This document shows, piece after piece, positions 55,964-64,000 of a stretch of DNA of 64,000 nucleotides (positions are counted from its first letter, which is position 1; each line of letters opens with the position of its first letter). The notes under the pieces were generated by a model that was given only the letters and a program-made list of their open reading frames with translations, made no database searches and was not told the origin of the DNA. Where the stretch lies: assembly GCA_028749115.1 (NCBI GenBank), contig JAQURD010000002.1, forward strand, positions 81,402-145,401. Direction: 5' to 3'. The stretch comes from Acidobacteriota bacterium (GTDB taxonomy: Bacteria > Acidobacteriota > Aminicenantia > Aminicenantales > Saccharicenantaceae). A program made the position numbers and the translations under genes.

Positions 55964-56074
55964 ACCTGCCAGGGTATTCCTTGGTAATTTAGCAGCCAGG
56001 TTAGCTTTTGGTTCCATCTCTTAATGATGTTTTGAACCGGGAAAAAATTTTATGTTATAATCATCCCCTTGATC

Positions 56075-57529
56075 ATGGAATACGAAACAGTCATCGGCCT
56101 TGAGATTCATGCCCAGTTACTGACGAAAACAAAACTCTTCTGCCGCTGCAGCACCACGTTCGGACTTCAACCTAACAGCCAGACCTGCCCGGTCTGCCTG
56201 GGATTGCCAGGTAGTCTGCCAGTCATAAACCGGGAAGCAGTTAGCATGGCTATTAAGCTGGCTCTTGCTCTTAAGGCCAGAATCAGTCTGAAATCAATTT
56301 TCAGCCGTAAAAATTATTTTTATCCTGATTTGCCGAAAGGTTATCAAATTACTCAATACAACCTGCCCGTGGCCGAAGGCGGCCAGCTGCTAATTGAAAC
56401 AGAAGGAAAGACAAAAGTCATTCACCTGGAAAGGCTCCATCTGGAAGAAGATGCGGGCAAATCACTGCATGAAGGCTTTCCTGATTCTGCTGAGAAAACT
56501 TATCTCGATTTTAACCGCTGCGGTGTGCCGCTCATCGAAATTGTCACCCGTCCGGAGATGCGCTCAGCCTCTGAGGCAGTGGAATTTGTTCAAAATCTAA
56601 GGACTCTTCTTCAATATCTGGAAATCTGTGACGGGAATATGGAGGAAGGCAATCTCCGGTGTGATGCCAATTTATCTGTTAAACAGCCAGATTCAAAAGA
56701 GCCCGGGACAAAAACTGAAGTTAAAAATATAAATTCTTTCCGCTTTCTGGCTCGTGCCCTGGATTATGAAGCTAAGCGCCAGATAGAACTGTTGGAAAAG
56801 GGTGAGAGAATAATTCAGGAGACCAGGGGCTGGGATGCCGCTGGAGGCAGAACCATCCATCAGCGCAGCAAAGAAGAAGCTCATGATTACCGTTATTTCC
56901 CCGAACCTGATTTGCCACCCCTCATAATCTCAGAAGGGTGGATCAAAGAGATTGAGGGCGAACTGCCTGAACTCCCCCGGGCCAGGATAGAAAGATTTAT
57001 CCGTCAATACAATCTGACCGCCGATGAGACCAGCACTCTTACCTCGAGCCGCTCACTGGCTGATTACTATGAAGCTTTGGCTCGTGATTCCGGCTCTCCT
57101 CGCCAGGCGGCTAACTGGGTAAAAAGGGAAGTCCTGCAATTTCTTAAAGAAAACAATCTGGACATGGCACAATTTCCCCTGCCACCCTTAGCGCTGGCTG
57201 AATTAATCAAGCTGATAGAAGCTAAAGATATCAACATGACCATAGCCAAGGAGCAGGTTTTTCCAGCCATGCTTCAAACAGGAAAAACAGCACGGGCTAT
57301 AATTGAAGAAAAGGGGCTGAAACCCATTGCTCAGGATGAGGCTCTCCTGGCTATTATCAGCCAGGTTCTGGAGGACAACCCTGTGCCCGTTAAACAGTAT
57401 CTAAATGGCAAGACTCAGGTTTTAGGTTTTTTGCTCGGCCAGGTGATGAAAGCCAGTCAGGGAAAGGCCAGTCCGGAAAAGGCTCGCTCTCTCCTGACGG
57501 AGGCTCTGAACCGGCTGGCTAAAAAATAA
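56075..57529 (+). CDS. gatB: Asp/Glu-tRNA amidotransferase subunit B
   Basis: 484 aa from the ATG at 56075 (an in-frame TTG lies two codons earlier). YETVIGLEIHAQLLTKTKLFCRC at the N-terminus holds two zinc cysteines paired with CPVCLGLPG. The kinase-like core has KNYFYPDLPKGYQI, and a GatB/Yqey tail ends the protein. With GatA and GatC (not here) it converts mis-charged Glu-tRNA-Gln or Asp-tRNA-Asn. Followed 16 bases later by ftsE. Confidence 0.96.
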   Translation: MEYETVIGLEIHAQLLTKTKLFCRCSTTFGLQPNSQTCPVCLGLPGSLPVINREAVSMAIKLALALKARISLKSIFSRKNYFYPDLPKGYQITQYNLPVAEGGQLLIETEGKTKVIHLERLHLEEDAGKSLHEGFPDSAEKTYLDFNRCGVPLIEIVTRPEMRSASEAVEFVQNLRTLLQYLEICDGNMEEGNLRCDANLSVKQPDSKEPGTKTEVKNINSFRFLARALDYEAKRQIELLEKGERIIQETRGWDAAGGRTIHQRSKEEAHDYRYFPEPDLPPLIISEGWIKEIEGELPELPRARIERFIRQYNLTADETSTLTSSRSLADYYEALARDSGSPRQAANWVKREVLQFLKENNLDMAQFPLPPLALAELIKLIEAKDINMTIAKEQVFPAMLQTGKTARAIIEEKGLKPIAQDEALLAIISQVLEDNPVPVKQYLNGKTQVLGFLLGQVMKASQGKASPEKARSLLTEALNRLAKK

Positions 57530-57545
57530 CATTTTATTAGCTTAG

Positions 57546-58214
57546 ATGATTGAACTCTATCATATCTGGAAACAGTACCAGAAGCCTTACTGGGCCCTGT
57601 CAGACGTCACCCTGGAAATAGATTCAGGTGAGTTCTGCTTCATTACGGGTCCCAGCGGTTCAGGCAAAACAACTCTGCTAAAAATTATTTTCAGGGAAAT
57701 CCTGCCGACTGAAGGTCAGATCCTAATAGATAGAATTAATATTCTTAAAATACCAGATCATAAAATATATAAACTGCGCCGGCTGATGGGCATTGTCTTT
57801 CAGGATTTCAGGCTGATGTTTCATCAGCCTGTTTTTAGCAATGTAGCCATACCACTTCAGATTACTGGCCTGCCCGATAAAGAAATAAGAAGGCGGGTTT
57901 TTAATTCTCTCCGCCAGGTAAACATGCATCACAAGATGTGGGAATTTCCTTCCAGACTTTCCTATGGCGAGCAGCAGAGAGTGGCTATCGCCCGGGCGAT
58001 TGTCAATCACCCCAAGATTCTGCTGGCTGATGAGCCAACCGGCAATCTTGACCCGGAACTGGCCTTTGAAATTATGACCATATTTAAGGAAATCAACGAT
58101 CAAGGAGCAACGGTTATCATTGGAAGTCATGACCGGGAGCTAATCCGCCATTTTGGCCACAGAATCTTTTTCTTGCAGAAAGGCAAAATCGTTGGTCAGG
58201 AAATGAAACCATGA
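57546..58214 (+). CDS. ftsE: Cell-division ABC ATPase FtsE
   Basis: 222 aa. Walker A GPSGSGKTT, signature LSYGEQQRVAIARAI (LSYGE in place of the common LSGGE), Walker B ILLADEPTGNLD and the H-loop His. Works with FtsX to regulate septal peptidoglycan hydrolases at division. ATGA overlap with ftsX. Confidence 0.93.
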   Translation: MIELYHIWKQYQKPYWALSDVTLEIDSGEFCFITGPSGSGKTTLLKIIFREILPTEGQILIDRINILKIPDHKIYKLRRLMGIVFQDFRLMFHQPVFSNVAIPLQITGLPDKEIRRRVFNSLRQVNMHHKMWEFPSRLSYGEQQRVAIARAIVNHPKILLADEPTGNLDPELAFEIMTIFKEINDQGATVIIGSHDRELIRHFGHRIFFLQKGKIVGQEMKP

Positions 58215-59110
58215 TTTTCAGGCAGCTAAGATATCTCTTCCGGGCAGCTGGTCATAACCTCTGGAATTTTCGCGGCCGGAATTCATTCTCGATCCTGATT
58301 ATCAGCTTTTCTTTTCTGGTTATTGGCATGTTTCTTGCTCTTTCAAATAATCTGTCATATCTCGGGGAGCAATTATCTAAGAACCTGGCGATTTCCTTCT
58401 TTCTTGACCGTAATTTGCCGCCTGAAAAGACCGAAGAGATAAAAAAAACCATAATAGATTCTTCCCTCATTGATAGTGTAATTTATGTCTCTCAGGAAGA
58501 GGCCCAAAATCGCTTCCGGGCTAATTTCCCGGAATTGAAAGATATTCTTGATAATTTAAAATCAAATCCCTTTCCACCTTCTCTAGAAGCCAGATTTAAG
58601 AATATGGCCATCAGCCTGACGGCCATTACTGCCTTTATAGATAATATCAAGCGCCTGCCGGGCGTTCTGGATGTTCAGTTCAATCAGGACTGGGTAGAAA
58701 AAATGCAGTCTTTAAGCCGGCTGGTCAAGGCTATTGGCTTTTTTCTGGGTGCCATCTTTATTCTAGCCTCTTTCTTTATCATTTCTAATGTGGTCAGGCT
58801 TAATGTTTTTGCCCGTCATAACGAAATCGAAATTCAGCGCCTGGTAGGTGCAACCAATACTTTTATCAGGATTCCCTTTCTGATCGAAGGATTTGTCATC
58901 GGATTGGTTGGCAGCCTGCTGGCTATCTTTATCCTTTTCCTTCTGACAAAAATTTTCCCGGTTTATTTAGGAGGTGCTCTGGGAGCAGCCAAGCAGTTAA
59001 TTGCCTTAAAGCCCTTAACTCTTGAACAAATTATCTGGTTAATTGCTGGCGGTGCCATCACCGGAACTCTCGGGAGTGTCACTGCTGTTTCCAGGTTTCT
59101 GCGAGTCTGA
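58211..59110 (+). CDS. ftsX: Cell-division permease-like protein FtsX
   Basis: 299 aa. One N-terminal membrane helix, a periplasmic domain (about residues 50-165) and three C-terminal helices in a FtsX-type arrangement, with FARHNEIEIQRLVGATNTFIRIPF between helices 2 and 3. Partner of FtsE, with which it overlaps by 4 bases. Confidence 0.93.
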   Translation: MIFRQLRYLFRAAGHNLWNFRGRNSFSILIISFSFLVIGMFLALSNNLSYLGEQLSKNLAISFFLDRNLPPEKTEEIKKTIIDSSLIDSVIYVSQEEAQNRFRANFPELKDILDNLKSNPFPPSLEARFKNMAISLTAITAFIDNIKRLPGVLDVQFNQDWVEKMQSLSRLVKAIGFFLGAIFILASFFIISNVVRLNVFARHNEIEIQRLVGATNTFIRIPFLIEGFVIGLVGSLLAIFILFLLTKIFPVYLGGALGAAKQLIALKPLTLEQIIWLIAGGAITGTLGSVTAVSRFLRV

Positions 59111-59206
59111 TTTGCCTTTAGATTTTAGCTAAAAATTATTAGCTTAAAATAACATGACTGGCAATTTGACTCTAGCCAGCCAGTTCGTTTAAAATTAGTA
59201 GGCATT

Positions 59207-59995
59207 ATGGAAAGTCCGGGCAAGCTTCTAAAAAACAGCAGAGAGAATAAAGGGCTGTCTTTAAAAGATATTTCTGTTGAAACAAAAATCGGCCTGCGCT
59301 ATCTGGAAGCTATTGAAAACGACCGGCTTGACCTCTTGCCCGGAGGTTTTTTCACCCGCCAGATCTTAAAGACCTATTTAATCTCTATTGGTGAAGATCC
59401 GGCTGAGTGGTTACCAAAGCTGGTCGAGTCAGGTCTGCTCGAAACAGAGACTCCGGTCAAGCTGCCGGATAAGTTTCGTCAACCACGCCAGAGGTTTGGA
59501 TTTGATAAGGTTTTCTGGATCTCTGTGTCTGTTATTGTCTTGGTTGCCTTTGTCTATTTAATCTACCTGTCCATCACTGCTTCCCAAAAAAATATTGAAA
59601 CCAGAAAAACGACCGAGAAAACTGAAGAAATCCCGTCTGCGGTCAATGATCAGGTGTCCTCTCTGTCAGTGCCGCTAACAGCTCTGGCTCAGCCGGCTGC
59701 CGGGGAAAAAATATATGAAGGCTTAAATCTGGAATTGATCTTTAATGAAGATTGCTGGGTTCAGGTCTATGCTGATGGTCAACTGGCAGTTGACGGGCTG
59801 AAAGTCCAGGGTTATAAGACTTCTGTTAAAGCCAGCTCTGAATTGGTCATCAATCTGGGTAATGCCGGCGGGCTAAGTTTTACTCTAAATGGAAAAGAAG
59901 GCAAGCCTTTCGGCAAAAAAGGCGAAGTCATCAAAAACATCAGGATAAGCCTTGATAACCTGAGCGAGTTTGTTCAACCGGAAAAGAATATTTAA
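59207..59995 (+). CDS. rodZ: RodZ-like helix-turn-helix membrane protein
   Basis: 262 aa. Cro-type HTH at residues 6-68 (NKGLSLKDISVETKIGLRYLEAIE), a membrane helix near 103-123 and a C-terminal DUF4115 beta domain (CWVQVYADGQLAVDGLKVQG). This matches RodZ, which links the MreB cytoskeleton to the envelope in rods. It is placed after ftsEX, consistent with cell-shape and division functions. Confidence 0.85.
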   Translation: MESPGKLLKNSRENKGLSLKDISVETKIGLRYLEAIENDRLDLLPGGFFTRQILKTYLISIGEDPAEWLPKLVESGLLETETPVKLPDKFRQPRQRFGFDKVFWISVSVIVLVAFVYLIYLSITASQKNIETRKTTEKTEEIPSAVNDQVSSLSVPLTALAQPAAGEKIYEGLNLELIFNEDCWVQVYADGQLAVDGLKVQGYKTSVKASSELVINLGNAGGLSFTLNGKEGKPFGKKGEVIKNIRISLDNLSEFVQPEKNI

Positions 59996-60042
59996 TGACG
60001 GCTGGCGGCCTCAATTTTATGAAATGAGTATGGCCGGTAAAC

Positions 60043-60777
60043 ATGCCTCTTGACCAGTGTGAAGCCATTATTTTAAGGACAGAAAATTATGGTGAGCAGG
60101 ATAAACTGGTCGTCTTTTTTTCCAGGGAAAAAGGATTGGTCAGAGGCCTGGCTAAAGGAGCCCGTAAGTTTAATAACCGTTTTGGCAGCAGCCTTGAACC
60201 ATTTTCTTCAGTCAGGCTGTTTTATTATGAAAAAGAAAAGCATGATTTTGTCACCATCAGTAATAGTGATCTTCTCGATTCCTCTTTTGAGCTTTTTAGC
60301 CAGATAAAAATCTCCCGGGCGTTTGCTTATCTGGCTGAATTAACAGAAAAGTTCTCACCTTACCGCGAGAAGGAAGAGCTTCTTTATCGCCTTCTTCAAG
60401 CCGTTATTTCAGCCACCAAATCGGGTCAGGCCATCGAATATATCGCCAGATATTTTGAATTCTGGTTTTTAAAGATAAACGGCATCTTACCTGATTTTGA
60501 CCGCTGTCAGCACTGTCACCGGCCAGTTAAATCCACCAGCTGGCTGTCAACTGAAAAACAGGGTGTCCTTTGCCCGGCTTGCGCTCATGATAACAAATTG
60601 GAAGTGACACCGGTCCTTCACCAGTTAATTGACTGGATGAAAAAAAACTCACCGGCCTGCTTACCTGATCTTAAGTTAACCTCTCAGGACTGGAAAAATC
60701 TCGGAAAAATATTTCAAGCTATTATTATTTTCCATCTGGAAGAAAAACCACGAACTCTCGATTATCTGGACTTCTAA
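60043..60777 (+). CDS. recO: DNA repair protein RecO
   Basis: 244 aa. OB-fold N-terminus (EAIILRTENYGEQDKLVVFFS, GLVRGLAKGARK), a helical domain and a zinc site CQHCHRP...CPAC. Loads RecA with RecR in recombinational repair. Confidence 0.92.
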   Translation: MPLDQCEAIILRTENYGEQDKLVVFFSREKGLVRGLAKGARKFNNRFGSSLEPFSSVRLFYYEKEKHDFVTISNSDLLDSSFELFSQIKISRAFAYLAELTEKFSPYREKEELLYRLLQAVISATKSGQAIEYIARYFEFWFLKINGILPDFDRCQHCHRPVKSTSWLSTEKQGVLCPACAHDNKLEVTPVLHQLIDWMKKNSPACLPDLKLTSQDWKNLGKIFQAIIIFHLEEKPRTLDYLDF

Positions 60778-60918
60778 GAAACCAGAATTATGGAAGTCTG
60801 CCTTTGAACTAAAGCAAACTTTTCAACTCAACTCGGCAGAAAACCTGAATACATTACTGGCTGCTCGTCCTGGCTGAGGCAAGCTCTAAATCTTCAAATA
60901 AGGCACAAGCCACCGCCT

Positions 60919-61173
60919 TCAAACTACGTAACTGATAACTTTTCCTTCGGCATCACAGGTTCTAAACCAGGCCAGAACCGGCTTGCCGCCAGCATCGAAA
61001 AACTTGCCAAGTAAAATCATAATCAAATCAACCAGAACGCCTATCCCCAGACAGCCAAGGGTTAAGAGCCAGATAATAGCTGTCCCGGTCTTGCCGGTAT
61101 AAAAGCGGTGAGCGCCAAAAATCCCCAGAAACCAGCAAAAAATTAAAGTTACAAACCTTGATTTTTCAGACAT
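60919..61173 (-). CDS. TM2-domain membrane protein
   Basis: 84 aa from the ATG at 61171-61173, chosen because GGAGG lies about 9 bases upstream; the longer frame adds 18 residues. TM2 motif: two membrane helices with FCWFLGIFGAHRFYTGKTG and GCLGIGVLVDLIMILLG. The C-terminal tail includes GGKPVLAWF. Function of TM2 proteins in bacteria is not established. Confidence 0.83.
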   Translation of the reverse strand: MSEKSRFVTLIFCWFLGIFGAHRFYTGKTGTAIIWLLTLGCLGIGVLVDLIMILLGKFFDAGGKPVLAWFRTCDAEGKVISYVV

Positions 61174-61520
61174 GAAAGTGAACCTCCCTGTTCTTAAACT
61201 ATTCTCAGATAGCTTTTTTAGCAGCATATCACAAGATAGAATAAAAGATCAATCTTAATCGGGCTGTTCAGCCAGAAGATGCTTGACATCATCCACTTAA
61301 AAACTTTAGCCTGGTTATTAATGTGATTTGATATACTTCATTTTTGATATTAAGGTAAAAAGCAAACAAATGTTTCTGGCAGTTTGGAGAGACGGTGATC
61401 AGGTCATAAATGTCTGCCCTTCATAAAAAAGATAAGTGATAAAATAACTATAAAGATATAAAAGGCTTCATGCCTTTGGGAGATAAAGACTTTATGATGA
61501 CTAAAGAAAGGAGCTTCAAA

Positions 61521-63038
61521 ATGTTTTCCCGCCAAAAAAATCATCATTGGCCGGCTTTTATTTTATTTATTCTGATCGTGTTGCCGGCCCTGACCATAGC
61601 CCAACACCTGCCAGCTCAAGCCCGGGAGGAAATTAAATTCGACGATTTTTTCATTGATAAAGCGATGCGGATAAATCTATACATGACAGGCAATGCTAAG
61701 GAAGAAGAATTTATCATTCAAAATATTTATCAGGAAGATTGCTGGCCGGAGAGTAAGGCCAATCTGACCAATCCCTTTAATTACGGGCATTACTTTATCA
61801 AAGTGTATGAAGCCGCCTCAAATCTGCTAATTTATGCTAAGGGGTTTGACTGCCAGTTAGGCGAGTATAAAACCACCACACCAGCTCTTAACGGAGTGAA
61901 AAAAGTGTTCCAGAGAGCAGTGAGAATCCCCTGGCCGAAGCGTCCAGTCAAGGTAGTCTTTGAAGCCCGGGACAGGCAGAATCTTCTCCACCTGCTGGCG
62001 GCGGAAACGATCGATCCCGGGGATTATCATCTACTGAAAGAAACGGCCAAAGGAGGCGATTACACCTTTGAAGTGATCAAGACCGGGCCGCCGCCAGAAA
62101 GAGTTGATCTTGCTTTTCTGGCTGAAGGTTACACGGCTGAGGATAAGGATAAATTTGTGACTGACGTCAAAAAATTTTCTAGCTTCCTGTTTGAAAAAGA
62201 GCCTTATAAGAGCAATCAAGATAGATTCAATGTCTATGGGGTTTTCCGCCCTTCTGCCGAAAGAGGCATGGATGAACCCAGGCAAAAAGCCTATAAGAAC
62301 ACTGCTCTTAAAGCTTCTTTCAATGCTTTCGACCTTGACCGTTATATGCTGACGGAAGAGGGCTTCGCTCTGCGGGAAATGGCCGCCGGGGTTCCCTATG
62401 ATACTATTGTCGTCCTGGTCAACAGCTCAAGGTATGGCGGAGGCGGAATTTATAATGATTACTGTATAACTACTGTGGATAATAAGGCCAGCCTGAGTGT
62501 TTTTATCCATGAATTCGGACACAGCTTTGCTGGCCTGGCTGACGAATACTACACTTCAGATGTAGCCTATAACGAGTTTTACCCAGCCCGGGTAGAACCA
62601 CTTGAACCGAACATTACCGCCCTGCTTGACCTGGAACATATAAAATGGCAGGACCTCCTCTCACCCGGGATTAAGATCCCAACTGACTATGGAAAAGAAG
62701 AGATAGAAAAGTTACAGGCCGAAATGAAAACCAGCTTTCAGGAAATGCAAAAGGCAGTGGAAGAGGCCAGGAAGAAAAACTTAAAAGAGGCTGAAATAAA
62801 AAAACTTCAGGCTAAGTTCCAGGAAAAAAGCAAACTACTTCAGGCTAAGATTCAGGCCATCCGTGAAAAATATAAAGACCTGGAAGATAAAGTCGGAGCT
62901 TTTGAAGGGGCTGGTTATGCTTCCAAAGACCTCTATCGCCCTCAGATGTACTGCGTTATGATTTCCAGCCCGAAGATTGAGTTCTGCCGAGTCTGTCAGC
63001 GAGCTATCCAGCAGATGATTGACTACTATACAAGATAA
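61521..63038 (+). CDS. Exported M64-family metallopeptidase with coiled-coil insert
   Basis: 505 aa from the ATG at 61521, chosen because AAAGGAG lies 7 bases upstream. A signal peptide ends near PAQA. An N-terminal beta domain (peptidase M64 N-terminal type) is followed by DLAFLAEGYT and the zinc motif HEFGHSFAGLADEYY (His330, Glu331, His334, Asp341). Between the active site and the C-terminal GAFEGAGYASKDLYRP segment lies a Lys/Glu/Gln-rich coiled coil of about 65 residues (about 392-458), which I do not associate with all family members. M64 enzymes include bacterial IgA proteases; here general extracellular proteolysis is more likely. Confidence 0.85.
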   Translation: MFSRQKNHHWPAFILFILIVLPALTIAQHLPAQAREEIKFDDFFIDKAMRINLYMTGNAKEEEFIIQNIYQEDCWPESKANLTNPFNYGHYFIKVYEAASNLLIYAKGFDCQLGEYKTTTPALNGVKKVFQRAVRIPWPKRPVKVVFEARDRQNLLHLLAAETIDPGDYHLLKETAKGGDYTFEVIKTGPPPERVDLAFLAEGYTAEDKDKFVTDVKKFSSFLFEKEPYKSNQDRFNVYGVFRPSAERGMDEPRQKAYKNTALKASFNAFDLDRYMLTEEGFALREMAAGVPYDTIVVLVNSSRYGGGGIYNDYCITTVDNKASLSVFIHEFGHSFAGLADEYYTSDVAYNEFYPARVEPLEPNITALLDLEHIKWQDLLSPGIKIPTDYGKEEIEKLQAEMKTSFQEMQKAVEEARKKNLKEAEIKKLQAKFQEKSKLLQAKIQAIREKYKDLEDKVGAFEGAGYASKDLYRPQMYCVMISSPKIEFCRVCQRAIQQMIDYYTR

Positions 63039-63162
63039 TCATCTTTAAGGCTGAAGAAAATTAAATAAAGCGGAATAGGTAATTGACACTGGTAATCTCC
63101 TGTGAAAGACAATCTAAGACGAATAATAGATAATATTTGAGCCAAAAGGATGAGCCAAAAAG

Positions 63163-63519
63163 ATGAAACCAATAAGATGGGTGGTGTTTATTCTGGGATT
63201 TATGCTTTTGCAACAGGGTGTTTGGGGCCTGGCCGCTTATAAAAGCCTGGGAGCCATCATTCCCCTCTTAATTGGAGCCAGTCTGGTCTATTTAGGTTGG
63301 GCCGGGAACCGAACTGCCTTATTGGTCTTCGGACACGCCACAATTGCCGTGGGCTGTTTTCTCGTCACCTGGGGAATTTATCTGCTACCGTCTTCTCAGC
63401 CAACACTCATTCACATTCTGGTACGTCCTTTGTTCTGGTTTCTCACCTCAATTATGATGGTATTTGTGCTAATTACCATGGATTCTGCGCCTGTATCCGA
63501 AGGCAACAGCCTGGCCTGA
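63163..63519 (+). CDS. Small four-helix membrane protein of unknown function
   Basis: 118 aa, four hydrophobic segments (VVFILGFMLLQQGVWGL at the start, AIIPLLIGASLVYLGW in the middle). Probable inner-membrane protein; no family recognised. AAAAGATG context gives a weak ribosome-binding site. It lies between the M64 gene and the fur-like gene. Confidence 0.6.
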   Translation: MKPIRWVVFILGFMLLQQGVWGLAAYKSLGAIIPLLIGASLVYLGWAGNRTALLVFGHATIAVGCFLVTWGIYLLPSSQPTLIHILVRPLFWFLTSIMMVFVLITMDSAPVSEGNSLA

Positions 63520-63651
63520 ACAAACAAATAGTAAATATTAAAAATGATACAAACCATGCCCGGGCTTTTTTTCAGGCAAATTTTAGGACAGCCGTCAGAG
63601 AGAAATTTTCAACAAAGCAAGCTAAGAAGGCAGCCGGGGCCTTGACAATTT

Positions 63652-63668
63652 ATTATAATTAGTATAAT
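63652..63668. promoter_or_regulatory. Palindromic PerR/Fur-type operator candidate
   Basis: ATTATA (63652-63657), spacer ATTAG and TATAAT (63663-63668) form a perfect inverted repeat about 25-35 bases upstream of the fur-like gene, right after TTGACA at 63643-63648. The AT-rich palindrome resembles PerR boxes (TTATAATnATTATAA). Autoregulation is inferred. Confidence 0.5.
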
Positions 63669-63691
63669 TTTATACTTAGTTTAATATTGTA

Positions 63692-64000
63692 ATGGTTACA
63701 AATATGAGAGCCCAAACAAAATTAAGAGAAAAAACAGATAAGCCCTGGAATTTAGATGAGATCGGTCAGTTTCTTGGCCAGCAAGGCATCAGACCGTCTT
63801 TCCACCGGCTGAAAATTTTTGAGTATCTGATTAATGAGCGCACCCACCCGACAGCCGACGAGATCTATGAAGTCTTAAAAAAAGAAATCCCGGCCATCTC
63901 CAGGGCGACAGTTTATAACACTTTGAGACTTTTTTTCGATAGAAAAATTGTTCAGGTGCTGAACATAGAAAAAAATGAAGCTCGCTATGATGCCACTCTT
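63692..64000 (+). CDS. Fur/PerR-family regulator, truncated by window edge
   Basis: Open from ATG 63692 (or in-frame ATG 63704) to the window end, 103 codons seen. The winged-helix domain is clear: GIRPSFHRLKIFEYL, then HPTADEIYEVLKKEIP and SRATVYNTLRLFFDRKIV, then RYDATL at the edge. The metal-sensing C-terminal half is outside, so Fur, PerR and Zur cannot be told apart. The operator type and the wing suggest a PerR-like role in peroxide response. Confidence 0.85.
   Translation, partial: MVTNMRAQTKLREKTDKPWNLDEIGQFLGQQGIRPSFHRLKIFEYLINERTHPTADEIYEVLKKEIPAISRATVYNTLRLFFDRKIVQVLNIEKNEARYDATL

Noticed and set aside
61470..61520. Upstream ATGs for the M64 peptidase
   Set aside because: ATG 61521 has AAAGGAG at 7 bases and gives a normal signal peptide; earlier starts add a hydrophilic extension before it.

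Overview
The window looks like chromosomal DNA of an anaerobic, Gram-negative, peptide-using heterotroph, most probably from a Candidatus Aminicenantes / Acidobacteriota-type lineage. That placement is inferred from gene content and style and was not tested by any search. Supporting content: exported DPP-IV and prolyl oligopeptidase, an M64 metallopeptidase, amino-acid transporters, urocanate hydratase, a four-subunit pyruvate:ferredoxin oxidoreductase, 2[4Fe-4S] ferredoxin, an HdrD-like Fe-S membrane oxidoreductase, HypF (implying a [NiFe] hydrogenase elsewhere), FtsEX, RodZ, a small outer-membrane-barrel-like protein and type IV pilus parts. Genes are tightly packed, with many ATGA overlaps.

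Layout. 1-1.6 kb: an AT-rich patch with the tail of an IS3-type OrfA, a DUF5677-like gene and a tRNA-Lys(CTT) gene that lacks its 3' half. 1.6-6.5 kb: glutamate symporter and APC permease, then a DPP-IV-like peptidase. 6.6-13.9 kb: an intergenic region with an inverted repeat, then a minor-pilin operon (FimT/GspH-, PilV-, PilW- and PilX-like) ending in a 1180-aa PilY1-like protein with calcium loops. 14.4-19 kb: a DhaL-DegV fusion (FakA+FakB-like), exported MsrB-MsrA fusion, a nuclease/OB-fold pair and tRNA-Arg(CCG). 19.4-22.5 kb: HdrD-like oxidoreductase and 1 kb of decayed DNA holding what looks like the last 46 codons of an HsdM methyltransferase. 22.5-29.7 kb: barrel protein, prolyl oligopeptidase, a PFK-like protein with an altered donor loop, hutU and gltX.

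29.8-34.6 kb is a cyclic-di-GMP locus: a receiver-like/GAF/GGDEF/PilZ protein and an HD-GYP protein flanking a coiled-coil protein. 34.6-39 kb is a minus-strand translation operon (unknown secreted protein, rsmD, unknown, rpmE, prfA, prmC). 39.2-44.5 kb: thiC, an endonuclease-IV-like TIM barrel, an unlisted 57-codon ORF and porCDAB. 44.5-54.2 kb: TlpA-like lipoprotein, fabH, queH, hypF, zinc-ribbon membrane protein, site-2 protease, ferredoxin, YfgM-like TPR protein and an unknown protein whose C-terminus resembles a degenerate Mrr-type nuclease. 54.3-64 kb: tRNA-Arg(CCT), mutM, two small membrane proteins, gatB, ftsEX, rodZ-like, recO, TM2 protein, M64 peptidase, a small membrane protein and a truncated Fur/PerR gene with a palindromic operator.

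I do not see a convincing wholly new multi-gene system. The most unusual items are the FakA-FakB-type fusion, the PFK with a shortened phosphate-donor loop, the 57-codon ORF abutting porC, the c-di-GMP locus together with the pilus operon, the half tRNA, and the HsdM relic. No CRISPR array, rRNA or complete mobile element was seen.
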